Origin: Antilocapra americana
Taxonomy: Eukaryota > Chordata > Mammalia > Artiodactyla > Antilocapridae
DNA: 64,000 nucleotides
Assembly (NCBI GenBank): GCA_007570785.1
Contig: ML664161.1
Span: 4,362,171-4,426,170, forward strand
Direction: 5' to 3'
Part shown: piece after piece, positions 12,345 through 25,445 of the stretch
How positions within the stretch are numbered: position 1 is the first letter of the stretch
Layout of the letters: the number at the start of each line of letters is the position of its first letter
Made by a program: the position numbers and the translations under genes
The notes under the pieces: generated by a model
What the model saw: the letters and a program-made list of their open reading frames with translations, nothing else
Databases searched by the model: none
What the model was told of the DNA's origin: nothing

Positions 12345-13010
12345 TAAAAAAAAGATTTGGGTTTTTTAAGAGCAGTTTTAGGTTTACAACAAAATTGAAA
12401 GGAAGATACCAAAGATTTCTCCTATACGCCCTCCCCTTACATATGCATAGCCTCCTCCATTATCCACATTATTCACACCAGAGTGGTATATATTTTAGTA
12501 AAGATGAGTCTACACTGACACATTATCATCACCCAAATTGCATAGTTACCTAAAGGGTCTACTCTTGGCATTGCACATTTTATGGATATTTAAAGGATAA
12601 TGACAAATATCATTCATTATAATATCATATGAAGATTTTTCATTGCTCTAAAAAAATCTTCTGTGCTCCTCCTATTCACCTCTTCTCCTCCTTCCCTGGC
12701 AACCACTGATCTTTTTACTGTTTCCATAGTTTTGCCTTTTCCAGAATCTCACAGAGTAGGAATCATGGGAATCATACAGTGTGTACCTTCACAGATTAGT
12801 GTCTTTCCCCATGGTCAGAATGCAAAATTGTACGGCCACTTTGGAAGATAGTTGGTTGGTTGCTCTACAACCTTACCAGCATTTGGTGCTGTCAGTGTTC
12901 TAGATTTTGGCCATTCTAATGAGTGCATAGTGATAACTTCATTGTTCTTTTTTTACTTTGAATTTCCCTGATGACATATAATGTGAACCATCTGTTGAAT
13001 CTTTTAAAAA
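12345..13010. mobile_element. old L1M-like fragment
   Basis: Contains agcagttttaggtttacaac, aaattgaaaggaagatacca and catagcctcctccattatcc, a motif series found in old mammalian L1 3' regions. Exact subfamily and orientation are unresolved by eye. Confidence 0.5.
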
Positions 13011-13338
13011 ATGTTTTTCACACATTAATGACTTCTATTTTGTAGGACTCAATTTATGGTGCTATCATGTAAGCAAAGATATAATAGGAAGGATTTTTTG
13101 TTTCCTTCTAAGATGGCTCTGAGTTTTGTGCTCAATCTGGACTTTCAGTTATCTAAAATTTCCTGGAATGAATAACATGTAGAACTCTCTTATTTCTTAC
13201 TTAAGCTAAATATATCTATCAATACATTCTCCTTGTATTTAATTATTTGTTCAAGTAAGAAAACTTCCATAATATCAGATTTTTTTTCTTTACTGATACT
13301 AGATTTAAAATTGTATTATAAAGCAAGGTGAACTTTAT

Positions 13339-13595
13339 TTTTTTTTAATTTTTTAAATTGTTTTTGCCATACATTGTCATGATATCATCATGGGTTTACA
13401 TATGCTTCCCCTCCGGAACCCCCCTCCCTCTTCCCTCCCCCCCCCCTCCGGGAAATCTCCCTGCACCAGCCCCGAGCATCAATCCTGGGCTGGCGATTGA
13501 TTAGACATATGAAAATTAACATGCTTCAATGCCCTTCTCCCATATCATCCCACCCTTACCCTCATCCACAAAGTCCACGAGTCTATTCTATACAT
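13339..13595 (-). mobile_element. L1-BT 3' end, 5'-truncated, antisense, perfect target-site duplication
   Basis: Reverse complement of the ruminant L1 3' UTR: T-rich start, tttgccatacattgtcatga, then the polypyrimidine form of the G-rich tract near 13410-13455, then atcaatcctgggctggcgat. The 15-bp duplication caaggtgaactttat occurs at 13324-13338 and 13596-13610. Confidence 0.93.
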
Positions 13596-13644
13596 CAAGG
13601 TGAACTTTATATGTATATGTCTTACCTATGGTTTAAGAACTATA

Positions 13645-13892
13645 GCTGCTGCTGCTACTGCTGCTAAGTTGCTTCAGTCGTGTCCGACTCTGTGCAACCC
13701 ATAGACGACAGCCCACCGGGCTCCGCCGTCCCTGGGATTCTCCAGGAAAGAACAGTGGAGTGGGTTGCCATTTCTTTCTCCAATGCATGAAAGTGGAAAG
13801 TGAAAGTGAAGTTGCTCAGTCGTGCCTGACTCTTTGTGACCCCGTGGACTGCAGCCTACCAGGCTCCTCCGTCCATGGGGTTTTCCAGGACC
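13645..13892 (-). mobile_element. Bov-A2 SINE, antisense
   Basis: Begins with the (GCT)n head gctgctgctgctactgctgc and then holds two Bov-A monomers separated by tgcatgaaagtggaaagtga, the standard dimer layout. Confidence 0.92.
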
Positions 13893-15340
13893 ATAGAGAG
13901 TAATGAAAACCCAGTATTGACAGTATTGACTCTAGCATATCCTTCTGAGTAGGCAGATTCTAGCTGAGTTTACCATTTTTGAACTATTTTGCCCCTCTTT
14001 GTAAATTGTAGGTTGCCATGGATGTGCAAACTCTATCTCATCTGATAAAGTTTTAACTGACTTGCCCCCATTCCTTGAAAACACCAGTTTTTATGCCTAC
14101 CTGCAAATTGTGTCAGAGGCTATTATCTTGTACAAATTATCAACCTCTACCAATTTTTCAGTTCTTCTTGTTCTCTTCAGTATCTGACTACAATCCTCCA
14201 AATTTATTCAGTTCTTCTTACACCTGTCTAAAACGGATAACTAAAACCTGACAATCCAAGTCTCTAAGCTGCCTTGCAGCTCTTCTTTGCTGTCAGGACC
14301 TCCAGGGCTTAGAAACAACTGACCTTTGCCACCTCCTCCTAACATCGGGCTCAACTGGTTCTGCTGGAGCAATGCCAGCAAGAATCCCCGAGAGACACTT
14401 CTTAGACACTGTGTTGCCCCACCCAGAAAATTCATGATCACCTCTGGTTTGTCCAACAATGAGCTTGAACAAAAGTGGGGGGGGCTAACAACATTGAACC
14501 TTACCTGAATCCTGTAAAACCAGAACATGGAGGCAGTTAAGAATGCCACACTCTCATGTTCTGGAAACAGATGACAGCAAAGGACCACTCTTTTCTCTCT
14601 CCTTCTGAAATAAGGCCTTCTCCACCCTCCTCACAAGTCTGATAAGACTCATGGATTCATTGACCTGTTTCTATAACAGCTCAAGCCCCCTTCCTTTTTT
14701 GAGATATTCCTCTTTAATGAAAATTCTTCCTCTTGCAATAGTTTGAATACAGTTATCTCTTACATTATCCTGCGCATTTTGTCTTTGACAGGACAACAAC
14801 AGCAACAAAACAACTCGCCCAAGGTATCACTAATGCAACATTTCCTCTACCCTGGAAGTTTTAAAGATGTTATAAGTACAATTTGAATGACTTCTGGGGA
14901 ATTTATTGACAAAATCTGACCCAGAGCCACTTTTAAATAGCTTCCAGTTTTTTGAATAAAGCATATCAAAAAGGGGTTTCAAGCTGTTTGAGAACCCACG
15001 GGGAACAACTTGGAAGCTAAAGAGAGATTGTAAAAGATGTTTCAACTTGAAAGGGAAAGAAAGAAAATATAAAAGAACATTGAAAAACCCAGTAGGTAAG
15101 ATTAAAAAGTCACCTAGGGGTTATGAAGTGTTTGAAAACTGTCCCAAGTTCCAAAATAATAGTTTAGAGTATTGAAAGTAAGTCCTGGCAAAATGCCTCT
15201 CTTCATACAATCCCCAAATAACCTTCCAAACACTGTATTTATGGAGATTTCAAGAATGTATGTAAAATGCAATGCAAAGACTTAAGGTAGACTCTGTAAT
15301 GATAATGTGGAGGGGGCACTATATTGCTGATTGAGTTTTT
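13893..15340. other. gene-free stretch
   Basis: Looks unique. A 115-codon minus frame at 14241-14588 has no recognisable motif, no splice-site context consistent with WDR49, and overlaps a frame on the other strand. Nothing else was recognised. Confidence 0.45.
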
Positions 15341-15361
15341 TAAAGATTCTTTTTTTTTTTT

Positions 15362-15407
15362 ATATGGAACGCTTCACGAATTTGCGTGTCATTCTTGTGC
15401 AGGGGCC

Positions 15408-15458
<51 letters not shown>

Positions 15459-15464
15459 GAGCAC
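15362..15464 (-). pseudogene. U6 snRNA retrocopy
   Basis: Read on the minus strand this starts GTGCTCGCTTCGGCAGCACA and follows U6 to GAAGCGTTCCATAT, 103 bases without an indel. Only two substitutions are seen against the U6 I know: CTGCACAAGAATG replaces CTGCGCAAGGATG. Where a real U6 gene has its terminal T run, this copy has about ten A residues on the minus strand. A 12-bp duplication taaagattcttt flanks the insert at 15341-15352 and 15465-15476. Poly(A) plus duplication marks L1-mediated retroposition. U6 uses an external promoter (distal and proximal elements and a TATA box), so a retrocopy normally lacks one, and none is evident on the 5' side (above 15476). Probably silent. Confidence 0.93.
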
Positions 15465-15904
15465 TAAAGATTCTTTAATTGAGACTCTTTAAGAGATTTT
15501 TTTAAGTGCCATTTATAATAGCAATTTTTAAATTCAGCACCCTCCTATGAAAAAGAAGATGAACAATTTTAAATGAAAGTGATAAAAACAGGTAATATTA
15601 AGTGAAATAGCTGGATTTATAAATCATCATAAGAATAAGTTGCCTAGGGATTGTGATTTCTACACTATTTGAACAAGAGAGGCTGTATCTAGAAATATTA
15701 ATAACATGGACACCTGTCTGATTCTTCTCAACTATAATCCACCTTTTACTGGTTATGCAAAACTAGATAAATTATTTAAACTCTTCTTCTATGCTATGGA
15801 GCCTATGCCAGAGACCCTTTATATAGTAAATAGGGAAAATAATAATCCCTATATCATAGAGCTATTTAGTGGAATAATAATATCATCAATAAAGAAAATG
15901 TATT

Positions 15905-16125
15905 AAATTTTGATTAGGTGGCAGGCTCTGTGCTAAGGGCTTCACATGGGTTATTTCACCTAATGTTCACAACAACATTATAGGGAGGGTAACAAATATG
16001 ATGTCCATTTTTAGTTGAAGAAACTAAGGCATAGAGAGTTTAATTGACCTGATCAAGGTCATACAGAGAGCAAATGGTAGTCTTGATTTGAAGCCATGCT
16101 TACACTAGAAATTTGGCCCTTACTC
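15905..16125 (-). mobile_element. MIR SINE, antisense
   Basis: ggcaggctctgtgctaaggg ... gggttatttcacctaatg ... gaagaaactaaggcatagag ... aaggtcatacagagagc is the reversed MIR order of motifs. Confidence 0.75.
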
Positions 16126-16358
16126 TATCTTTATTGCTTTGAGTGTTCCAGGTTTTATTCAAAAGACAACCATAACCATTAACACCTTATAACATAGTAG
16201 AAATAATGACTGTGATTTCAAAGGTTACCAAATAACGTGAAAGACAGGAGTGGAATAAACAGCATGACTAGCCAAGGAACAGGGTACTATGCCAACTACC
16301 AATGTTTTGCTCCTCAGTTCCCATTCCACTCTTCACCGCTTGCTGTGTGATAATGGGC

Positions 16359-16563
16359 TGTGCCTGCGTGCTAAGTCGCTTCAGCCGTGTCTGACTCTTT
16401 AACTTTAGCCCTCCGGGTTCCTCTGTCCATGGGATTCTCCAGGTAAAAATACTGGAACGGGTTGCCATGCCCTCCTCCAGGGGATTTTCCCGGCCCAGGG
16501 ATAGACCCCACATCTCTTAGGTCTCCTGCATTGGCAGGCAGGTTCTTTACCACTAAGCACCAC
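16359..16563 (-). mobile_element. Bov-tA SINE, antisense, perfect 12-bp duplication
   Basis: Antisense Bov-tA. The direct repeat gtgataatgggc flanks it at 16347-16358 and 16564-16575. Confidence 0.95.
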
Positions 16564-16610
16564 GTGATAATGGGCCAGAGACCTGTAAATGCACTCCTTT
16601 AACAGCTAGT

Positions 16611-16872
16611 TGAAGAAGGCAATGTCACCCCACTCCAGTACTCTTGCCTGGAAAATTCCATGGACGGAGGAGCCTGGTAGGCTGCAGTCCATGGGGTTGC
16701 TAAGAGTAGGACAGGACTGAGCGGCTTCACTTTCATTCTTCACTTTCATGCATTGGAGAAGGAAATGGCAACCCACTCCAGTGTTCTTGCTTGGAGAATC
16801 CCAGGGATAGGGGAGCCTGGTGGGCTGCTGCTGTCTGTGGGGTCGGCACGACTTAGCAGCAGCAGCAGCAGC
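16611..16872 (+). mobile_element. Bov-A2 SINE, sense
   Basis: Two Bov-A monomers joined by ttcactttcattcttcactt, ending in an (AGC)n tail. The flanks aacagctagt (16601-16610) and aacagctggt (16873-16882) form a duplication with one mismatch. Confidence 0.93.
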
Positions 16873-16882
16873 AACAGCTGGT

Positions 16883-17640
16883 ATGATGCTGAGCTCTGTC
16901 ACTAGAGGGCACTAGAGGGACACTGGATTTCTCTCTAAGTGGGTGCTTCTCTCACCAGAGCTGCTCCTCCAGCACTAGACACCTACAGCATGGTTTCCCC
17001 AGGACCCAGCTCCTCTCGTGTCTTCTCCAGCTCCAGACTCTTGTTATGCAAGTAGGGCTTCTCCAGAACCAGCACCTTCCCTTGTCACCCTCTCAGGTGA
17101 CTGCAGCAGAGTGCCACCTGTGTGCCAGCATCCAGTGAATGACCTTCCATAACACCCCAGGAGGCAAGGCCACCAGTGTGACTCCTCCCTGTGTCAGCCT
17201 CCCCTGCACCCTACTGATGGCTCTGCAGTGAGTTCTGCACCCCCTGTGGATGGGAGAGAATCTGAGAATAGATTTCTGCAAATTCCACCTGCAGCAGCTC
17301 TGCCACCTTGCCATCCAGTGAGACAGGGATGAACCCACTCCCGCAAGGTCTGGGTCTCAGCCCTGGTGGGTATCTTCCCCCATCTAACTCAGGCCTGGGA
17401 GTGGTGGCTGCTCTTTAGACCTCCTATTGCTGTGTTCTAGAGAATTTTCTTTACTTCTTACTAGCCAATGTTTTACAATGTGCATATATTCTATCTAAAA
17501 TCAGAAGAAAAAAATGAACTAAAAAATAAAACTAATTCTAAAAATAACTTGACTGTAGTTCTCCTGACTTATAGTGGCTTTTCAGTTATTGGTCTTTGTA
17601 TAGTCAGTTTCTTGGGAAAATGCTAGCTTTCCTTGGTTGA
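16883..17640. other. unclassified, GC-richer stretch
   Basis: About 16900-17400 is richer in C and G than its surroundings and reads like an old LTR or DNA-transposon remnant (for example aaggtctgggtctcagccct ... aggcctgggagtggtggctg). I cannot assign a family and see no coding exon. Confidence 0.35.
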
Positions 17641-17645
17641 TGACC

Positions 17646-18220
17646 CACAGGTACCTCTGTCTCAACATAGTCTGAAACTAACTCTATACCATCTCTTCCT
17701 CCTATAAGTCCTCTCTCAATAATTGCCTCTTTTATTGACACGGTTATTTAGGCTAGAAACCTGACAGTTATACATGTCTTAATATCTCACCAGGGCACAC
17801 AATCCTTTCATTTATCTCTGCAACACTTTTCAAATTAGTTACTTTCTTTCTGGGTCTCCTTATCTTCAAAATAATAATAGTTACCATTTATGCTTATTAT
17901 GGGCTAGTCACTGCTAAAATTAATCCACACAACTCCAGGCACCATTGGTCCCATTCAACAGATGAGAAAATTGAGAGTTTGTAGGTTATGTAATTTATCC
18001 AGATAGAAACAACTAGTAAAAGGCAAAGTGAACATGGAAAAGCAGGTAGTTGATGTTATACAAGTTCCCACAACTCTAATACATCCACTGCCTGCAGTTT
18101 AGCCCCATTATAGTGCATCCACCACACAGTTTCCAGGAAGCTTTCTAAAATGCAAATCTGGACATGGCATTTTCCTGTTTAAAGATTTCAAAAGGAATTT
18201 TGTTTCTGGGTAGGATATAA
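17646..18220 (+). mobile_element. L2 LINE, upstream part of an interrupted copy
   Basis: Diverged L2 3'-half text: tcaacatagtctgaaactaa, then aaaatgcaaatctggacatg, then ttcctgtttaaagatttcaa. The L2 order resumes at about 20003, so this is one copy later split by other insertions. Confidence 0.65.
17880..18030 (-). mobile_element. MIR SINE inside the L2, antisense
   Basis: gggctagtcactgctaaaat ... cccattcaacagatgagaaa ... gtaatttatccagatagaaa follows reversed MIR. Confidence 0.6.
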
Positions 18221-19994
18221 GTAGTGACAGGTCATCCTTCTCACTGGACTAGATAGAATAAAAACAGGTAAATCACAGAAATGATATTCTTAAAGCCATA
18301 AGAGGGCTGTGGAAACAAAGATTATCAAAGTAAAATACATGAGATAGTAGAACCCTCTCAGGTAGGCTGAGATTGCCAAATCTTTTCTTCCCTCTGGGGA
18401 TTAATCCTATCCAGGCACTGCTAGGAAACAGGTTTGCCACAGACAAAGAGACTTTTCTAACGGAAAGTCATCCAGCTTTGGATGACTATGTGGGATGATG
18501 TGATGGACTGAAATCCAGAGGAACTTCATAACTGTGCCCAGGGTTCCCTACAGGACTTAATCTGAGGGCTGGGATGGTGTGGGAGACCATGAATTGGACT
18601 GGGGAGGCAGATTAACATTTCCCACAGTCTTATAGTACTTAGAAGACAATAGCTACACTAAAGTGAGAGGCCTTAAACAAACATTTGAAATTGAAAGTAA
18701 ACAAAAGTCTAACTGCAGCCAGGACCCGGCACTGACTGAACTCAGTTCCGAGCTGAATTAACATGAATCACACTTCATGCTTGTCTTCCAACTAAGGAAA
18801 GAAAATAACATTAATTTCATTATCTAGAGATCTTTTACACAATTTCTGTCATACAATTAAAAAAATTTACCAAAAAATGTACAAAATTATAGGACTTGCA
18901 AGAAAGAAATAAAATGTGACCAATAACCAGAAAGGAAAATAGATATTAGAAGCAGATACAAGGATCATCCAGATATTGATGTCAGCAAGCCAGGACTTTA
19001 AATCATAAATATGTTAAAGAAAACAGAAAGAATATTTGGACAAAATGGGTAACACAAAGTAATTTAAAACATAAGTAATAAGTATTTTCAACTGAGAATT
19101 AGAATATATATATATATAAGATTCAAATGGCATTTTAAAAATGAATATATGTATATATGCACAAACATATATATATAATCTAACATTGAAAACTGATATC
19201 ATAGGTTTAAAAGACTTGCAAAAGAGACAGGATTAATGAATGCAAAGATAAATCAATATAACATATCCAAAATGAAGCCCAGAGAGGAAAATAAAATGGA
19301 AATATGAGAACACAGGAAACATTTGTGATATAATTCAAGTCCAAAAAATGTGTAATTGCAATCCCAGCAGGACCAGAAAGTGGTAATTGAAAAGAAATAA
19401 AGATAATAGCTGAGAATTACCCAACATTGAAGAAAGATGCATTCAAAAATTCCTATCAACACCAAGCAGTATAGATACAGAGAAAAGTGTATTTATGCCC
19501 AGCATGATAAAACTGCTAAAAACCAAGGATAAAGAAAAAAAAAAAAAACCTTTAAAACAGTCAGAGAAAAATATTACATTCAAAGAAGTAACAATAGTAT
19601 GTAGAGTGGAATTTTAAATAGGAACTATGGGAACAAGGAAGCAATGGTATAGTATCTTTAAAAAGTTGAAAAATACTGCTATCTAGAGTTTTAAATCCAG
19701 TGAAAATATCCTTTCAAAGTCAAAATGAAATAAACACATCTCTCAGAAACAAAAAACCAGGAAAATGATTCACCATCAGACCCATCAGACATTATAAGAA
19801 ATACTGCAGGAAGTTCTGTATGAAGGAAAGTAATCTCAGTTGGAAGCTAGTACCCCAAGAAGAACTAAAGAACACAAGAAAGAGCATTGTAACCTTTATA
19901 ATAATCATTAAAAGGATAACACAAACAGATATAAAAACTGAAGAATTAATAGAAGAGATAAAATGGGATAATTCAGAACAGTTGACAAACATTC
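18221..19994 (+). mobile_element. old L1M LINE fragment inserted in L2
   Basis: Clear L1M text from about 18900: ccagatattgatgtcagcaa, then cataaatatgttaaagaaaa, catgataaaactgctaaaaa, and near 19790 agacattataagaaatactg followed by caggaagttctgtatgaagg. The 5' part (18221-18880) is assigned only because the L2 resumes beyond 19994. The frames are shattered. The peptide at 19820-20017 is not a gene. Confidence 0.65.
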
Positions 19995-20002
19995 CAATGT
20001 CT

Positions 20003-20371
20003 CCTCATTTCTGGTAAAATAAATACCAAAGTCCTTAACACAGCAAGCCGAGTGCTCTATGCTTTGGCTTCCATTTGCCTCTCTAGCCTTAATTCTCATG
20101 CTCCTTCTAGAACCCAGCCATTTAAATGGGACTACACATAGCTCCCTAAGCACACACCATTCATCTTGCTCATACCACCTTACCCTTGCACACACTGCTC
20201 CTTTGCAAGAAACATATACTCCTTTTTTTTTAATCTGAATAATATTGGTTTAACTTTTACTGTCTAGCTCAGGCATGATATAGTTTCTCTGGAGAATCAT
20301 CTATGAATCTCCTTATGGTCCCACAGTGCCCAGGGCTTACTGCTATTATAGCTTCTGCTGTAAAACATAAT
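20003..20371 (+). mobile_element. L2 LINE, middle part of the interrupted copy
   Basis: ctcatttctggtaaaataaa and caaagtccttaacacagc continue the L2 text left off near 18220. Later motifs (cttgcacacactgctccttt and cttatggtcccacagtgccc) are in L2 order. Confidence 0.65.
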
Positions 20372-20822
20372 TTTGAGGGGGAAACACTAACTAAACCCCC
20401 ACCCCCTGCCCCGGCCAAACACCATAATAACCATAGGTCCTGGTAAGGAACATGGAACCAACAAGCCACCATCAACAGGGAAGGTCTAAAGGAGACGCCA
20501 GTCCATATGTTCTTCCACTCTCCCAGAATCCTCCCCACTGGAATCCATCTTGGCCGAGTGAGGCACATGCCACCAGGAAGGACCTTGAGTCAGAATGATT
20601 GGCCAGAGGCAACCTGGAAATTAATCCCATTACCATAAGACCACTTTGAGCCACATGGCAAGGCTGTCTTCCTGGGTTCCCTTACCCTCCCGCTCTCTAC
20701 CTGGGCACACCTTCCCAATAAAGCCTCTTCCTTTGTCAGCACACATGTCTCCTCAGACAATTCACTTCTGAGTATTAGACAAGGGCCCACTCTCAGGCCC
20801 TGGAAGAGGTCTCCCTTCCTGC
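20372..20822 (+). mobile_element. solo LTR of a gammaretrovirus-like ERV (BTLTR1-type)
   Basis: About 450 bp starting near TTTGAGGGGGAAACACTAAC and ending in GAGGTCTCCCTTCCTGC. It carries the ERV1-LTR features catcttggccgagtgaggca, an AATAAA polyadenylation signal at 20717-20722 and a U5 ending in actctcaggccctggaagag. No gag, pol or env is attached, so this is a solo LTR left after recombination between the two LTRs. The repeat aacataat lies at 20364-20371 and 20823-20830 and the host L2 continues beyond it. Exact ends are ambiguous by a few bases because the shared repeat is longer than a usual ERV1 duplication. Confidence 0.82.
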
Positions 20823-20830
20823 AACATAAT

Positions 20831-20970
20831 GATTTGTTTCCTTATCTGTTTCCCCAACTAATCTTCAAGAACTTTGAAGGCTGTCCCTCTACATGTCAGC
20901 TCTGTCCCTTCACCATGCAGCACAAGTGCCAGCAGAGAAGGCACTCAATATTCACCAGGGAGGCTAAATA
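20831..20970 (+). mobile_element. L2 LINE, 3' end of the interrupted copy
   Basis: gatttgtttccttatctgtt, then ccccaactaatcttcaaga and gagaaggcactcaatattca, match the L2 3' end (tctgtctccccactaga ... taggcactcaataaat). Confidence 0.65.
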
Positions 20971-21313
20971 CACACATGAGCAGACATGATTTTTGTATCA
21001 GCTAGTTGAAGATCATTATTAAGCCCTTATTATGTAGAGCATGTTACAATCCTGGGGCATTCTCCAGACCTTTATTTCTAACTAGCACATCAGTACCTCA
21101 AACTCAGCACCTTCCAAACTCAACTCTATTTACCTGTGTCAGACTCAGTCACCATAACACTGTCTGAAGTCACCCACTGCAGCCAGCTTGGAATCATTTG
21201 GACTTCTGCCCTACTTCACCCCTGATTTCCTTATGTTTTTCCTTACATTTCTTTGGTATAGACTTTCTCTTCTCCTTCCTCCCCGTTTGAACTCCTGCCC
21301 ATTTTAAGTCCAC

Positions 21314-21527
21314 AGGGTCTTCCTTGTAGCTCAAATGGTAAAGAATCTGCCTGCAATGCAGGAGACCTGGGTTCAATCTCTGGGTCAGGAAGATTCTGTG
21401 GAAAAAGGAATGGCAATCCACTCTAGTATTCTTGCCAGGAGCATCTCATGGACAAAGGAGCCTGGCAGGCTATAGTCCATGGGATCACAAAGAGGTGGAC
21501 ACGACCGAGCGGCTAACACTACTACTC
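21314..21527 (+). mobile_element. Bov-tA SINE, sense (first of three)
   Basis: tRNA-Glu-like head (gtagctcaaatggtaaagaa, B-box region gggttcaatct) followed by the Bov-A body, ending at gcggctaacactactactca. Confidence 0.92.
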
Positions 21528-21564
21528 AGAGGAAATTTGAACTAATTCCTTATTATGCCCCATG

Positions 21565-21779
21565 TGTGCTAAGTCACCTCAGTCATATTCAACACTTTGG
21601 GATCCCATGGACTGTAGCCTGCTGGGCTTCTCTATCCGTGGGATTCTCCAAGCAAGAATACTGGAGTTGATTGGCCATTTCCCCCTTCAGGGGATCTTCC
21701 TGACCCAGGGATCGAACCTGCTTCTCTTACATCTCTTGTATTAGCAGGTGGGTTCTTTACCACTAATGCCACATGGGGC
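21565..21779 (-). mobile_element. Bov-tA SINE, antisense (second of three)
   Basis: Flanked by the perfect 13-bp direct repeat attatgccccatg at 21552-21564 and 21780-21792. The right-hand repeat runs straight into the head of the third SINE. Confidence 0.92.
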
Positions 21780-21792
21780 ATTATGCCCCATG

Positions 21793-21945
21793 CAGGTGGC
21801 TCAGACAGTAAAGAATCCGGCCGCACTGCAGGAGACCTGGGTTCAATCCCTGGGTTCCAGCCCATGGACAGAAAAGCCTGGCAGGCTACAGTCCATGGGA
21901 TCACCAAGGGTTGGACATGAGTGATTGAATAAGCACAGCACAGCA
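21793..21945 (+). mobile_element. Bov-tA SINE, sense, internally deleted (third of three)
   Basis: The head gtggctcagacagtaaagaa and gggttcaatccctgggttcc are present. The middle of the body is then missing and text resumes at agcccatggacagaaaagcc. Confidence 0.85.
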
Positions 21946-24140
<2,195 letters not shown>

Positions 24141-24626
24141 TTAACTTCTTTTTAAAAAATTTAACCTTCCTGTTACTCAGCTGGTACAGCTGCAGTGATT
24201 AGCAAACCCTGTAAACACAGCTGTTCAAGATAAAGCCATGGTCCTTTTATTCAAAGGGACGAAAAGAAACTCAAGTCTTCCCATTCATTTATTTTTCATT
24301 TTATATTCTTTTGTGATCTTCCCTTGAAAATGAGTATTCTGCAATTTCGGAAAAGCTCTAGTCTCTCTTTTTTCTGCAAGAAAATTGTAGGCTTTGTGAG
24401 GTGAAACCTATTTTTCAGCATTTAATTTAACAACATATTTAAAATTTTGAATATGCAGGTACAATTTCATTTTGCTATAGTGTAAAGCAGGGCTGTATTA
24501 CTATATCTATGTGCACACGATGAGATAATGAGAAGGAAGACTTGTAACCGTGCCTTTACAAGCACAGTCTTGGACAGAGTGGAAAGTTTTCCTTTTGCTT
24601 CGTGGGATAAATGGATAATGGAATGC

Positions 24627-24844
24627 TTGTGTGCTTAGCCTCTAAGTCATGTCTGACTTTTTGCTATCCCATGGACCATAGCTCACCAGGCTCCTCTGTC
24701 CATGGGATTTTTCAGGCAAGAATACTGGGCTGGGTGTCATTTCCTTCTTCAAGGGATCTCACCAACCAGGGCTCGATCCCAAACCTCCTGTGTATCCTGC
24801 ATTCCAGGTGGATTCTTTACCTGCTAAGCCATTGGGGAAGCCCT
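24627..24844 (-). mobile_element. Bov-tA SINE, antisense
   Basis: ttgtgtgcttagcctctaag ... ctgctaagccattggggaag. Moderately diverged. Confidence 0.88.
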
Positions 24845-24893
24845 AGCAAATGGAATAAAGGTCTACAAAAACTTAATTCAAGTTCTGACTCTA

Positions 24894-25014
24894 GGGACTT
24901 TCCTGGCAGACCAATGGTTAAGATTTCACACTTCACTGCAGGGGGCATGGGTTGGACCCCAGGTTGGGGAACTAAGACCCCATGTGCCACAAGGCTCAGC
25001 CAAAAAATAATTAA
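24894..25014 (+). mobile_element. CHR-2-type SINE fragment
   Basis: gactttcctggcagaccaat head, gcatgggttggaccccaggt B-box region and the atgtgccacaaggctcagcc body. Truncated, and ends in an A-rich tail. Confidence 0.8.
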
Positions 25015-25130
25015 TTGAAAAGATGTGATTCTGTGTGTTTTGAATTGTTAGGTCTCAGGTAAAAACTGTGCTTTTGTCATTGTGTTGTCTCGTAACCAGC
25101 ATCTACTCAGAGACAAGCTGCGTGCTATGT

Positions 25131-25445
25131 CAGTGGTTCTCAAACTATACCAAATGTCAGAGTCATCTGCAGGGCTTGTTCAAGCATAAACCACTCTCAC
25201 CACTCCTGTTTCTGATTTAGTTGGGTGGGGATGCTTGGTTGCTCAGTCATGTCCGACTGTTGGCAATCCAATGGACTGAGCCCGCCAGGCTCCTCTGTCC
25301 ATAGGATTTTCCAGGCAAGAATATTGGAGTGGGTTTCCATTTCCTTCTCCAGCGGGTGGGCATAGGGCCCCAGAATTTACCTTTCTAAGTTTCCAGGGAT
25401 GCTAATTCTGGTAGACCAGGGAACATACTTTGGGAACCAGTGTAT
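25131..25445 (+). mobile_element. MER5A DNA transposon, split by a SINE
   Basis: The left part (25131-25225) begins cagtggttctcaaactatac and the right part (25361-25445) ends catactttgggaaccagtg, so both terminal inverted repeats of a MER5A survive. The middle is occupied by a Bov-A unit. Confidence 0.85.
25226..25360 (-). mobile_element. Bov-A SINE fragment inside MER5A
   Basis: gcttggttgctcagtcatgt ... ccatttccttctccag, antisense and lacking the tRNA head. Possible duplication gggtggggat / gggtgggcat on either side. Confidence 0.85.

Noticed and set aside
15362..15464. U6 snRNA as a functional RNA gene
   Set aside because: The poly(A) end, missing T-run terminator and flanking duplication mark a retrocopy. 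No U6 promoter elements were evident on its 5' side.
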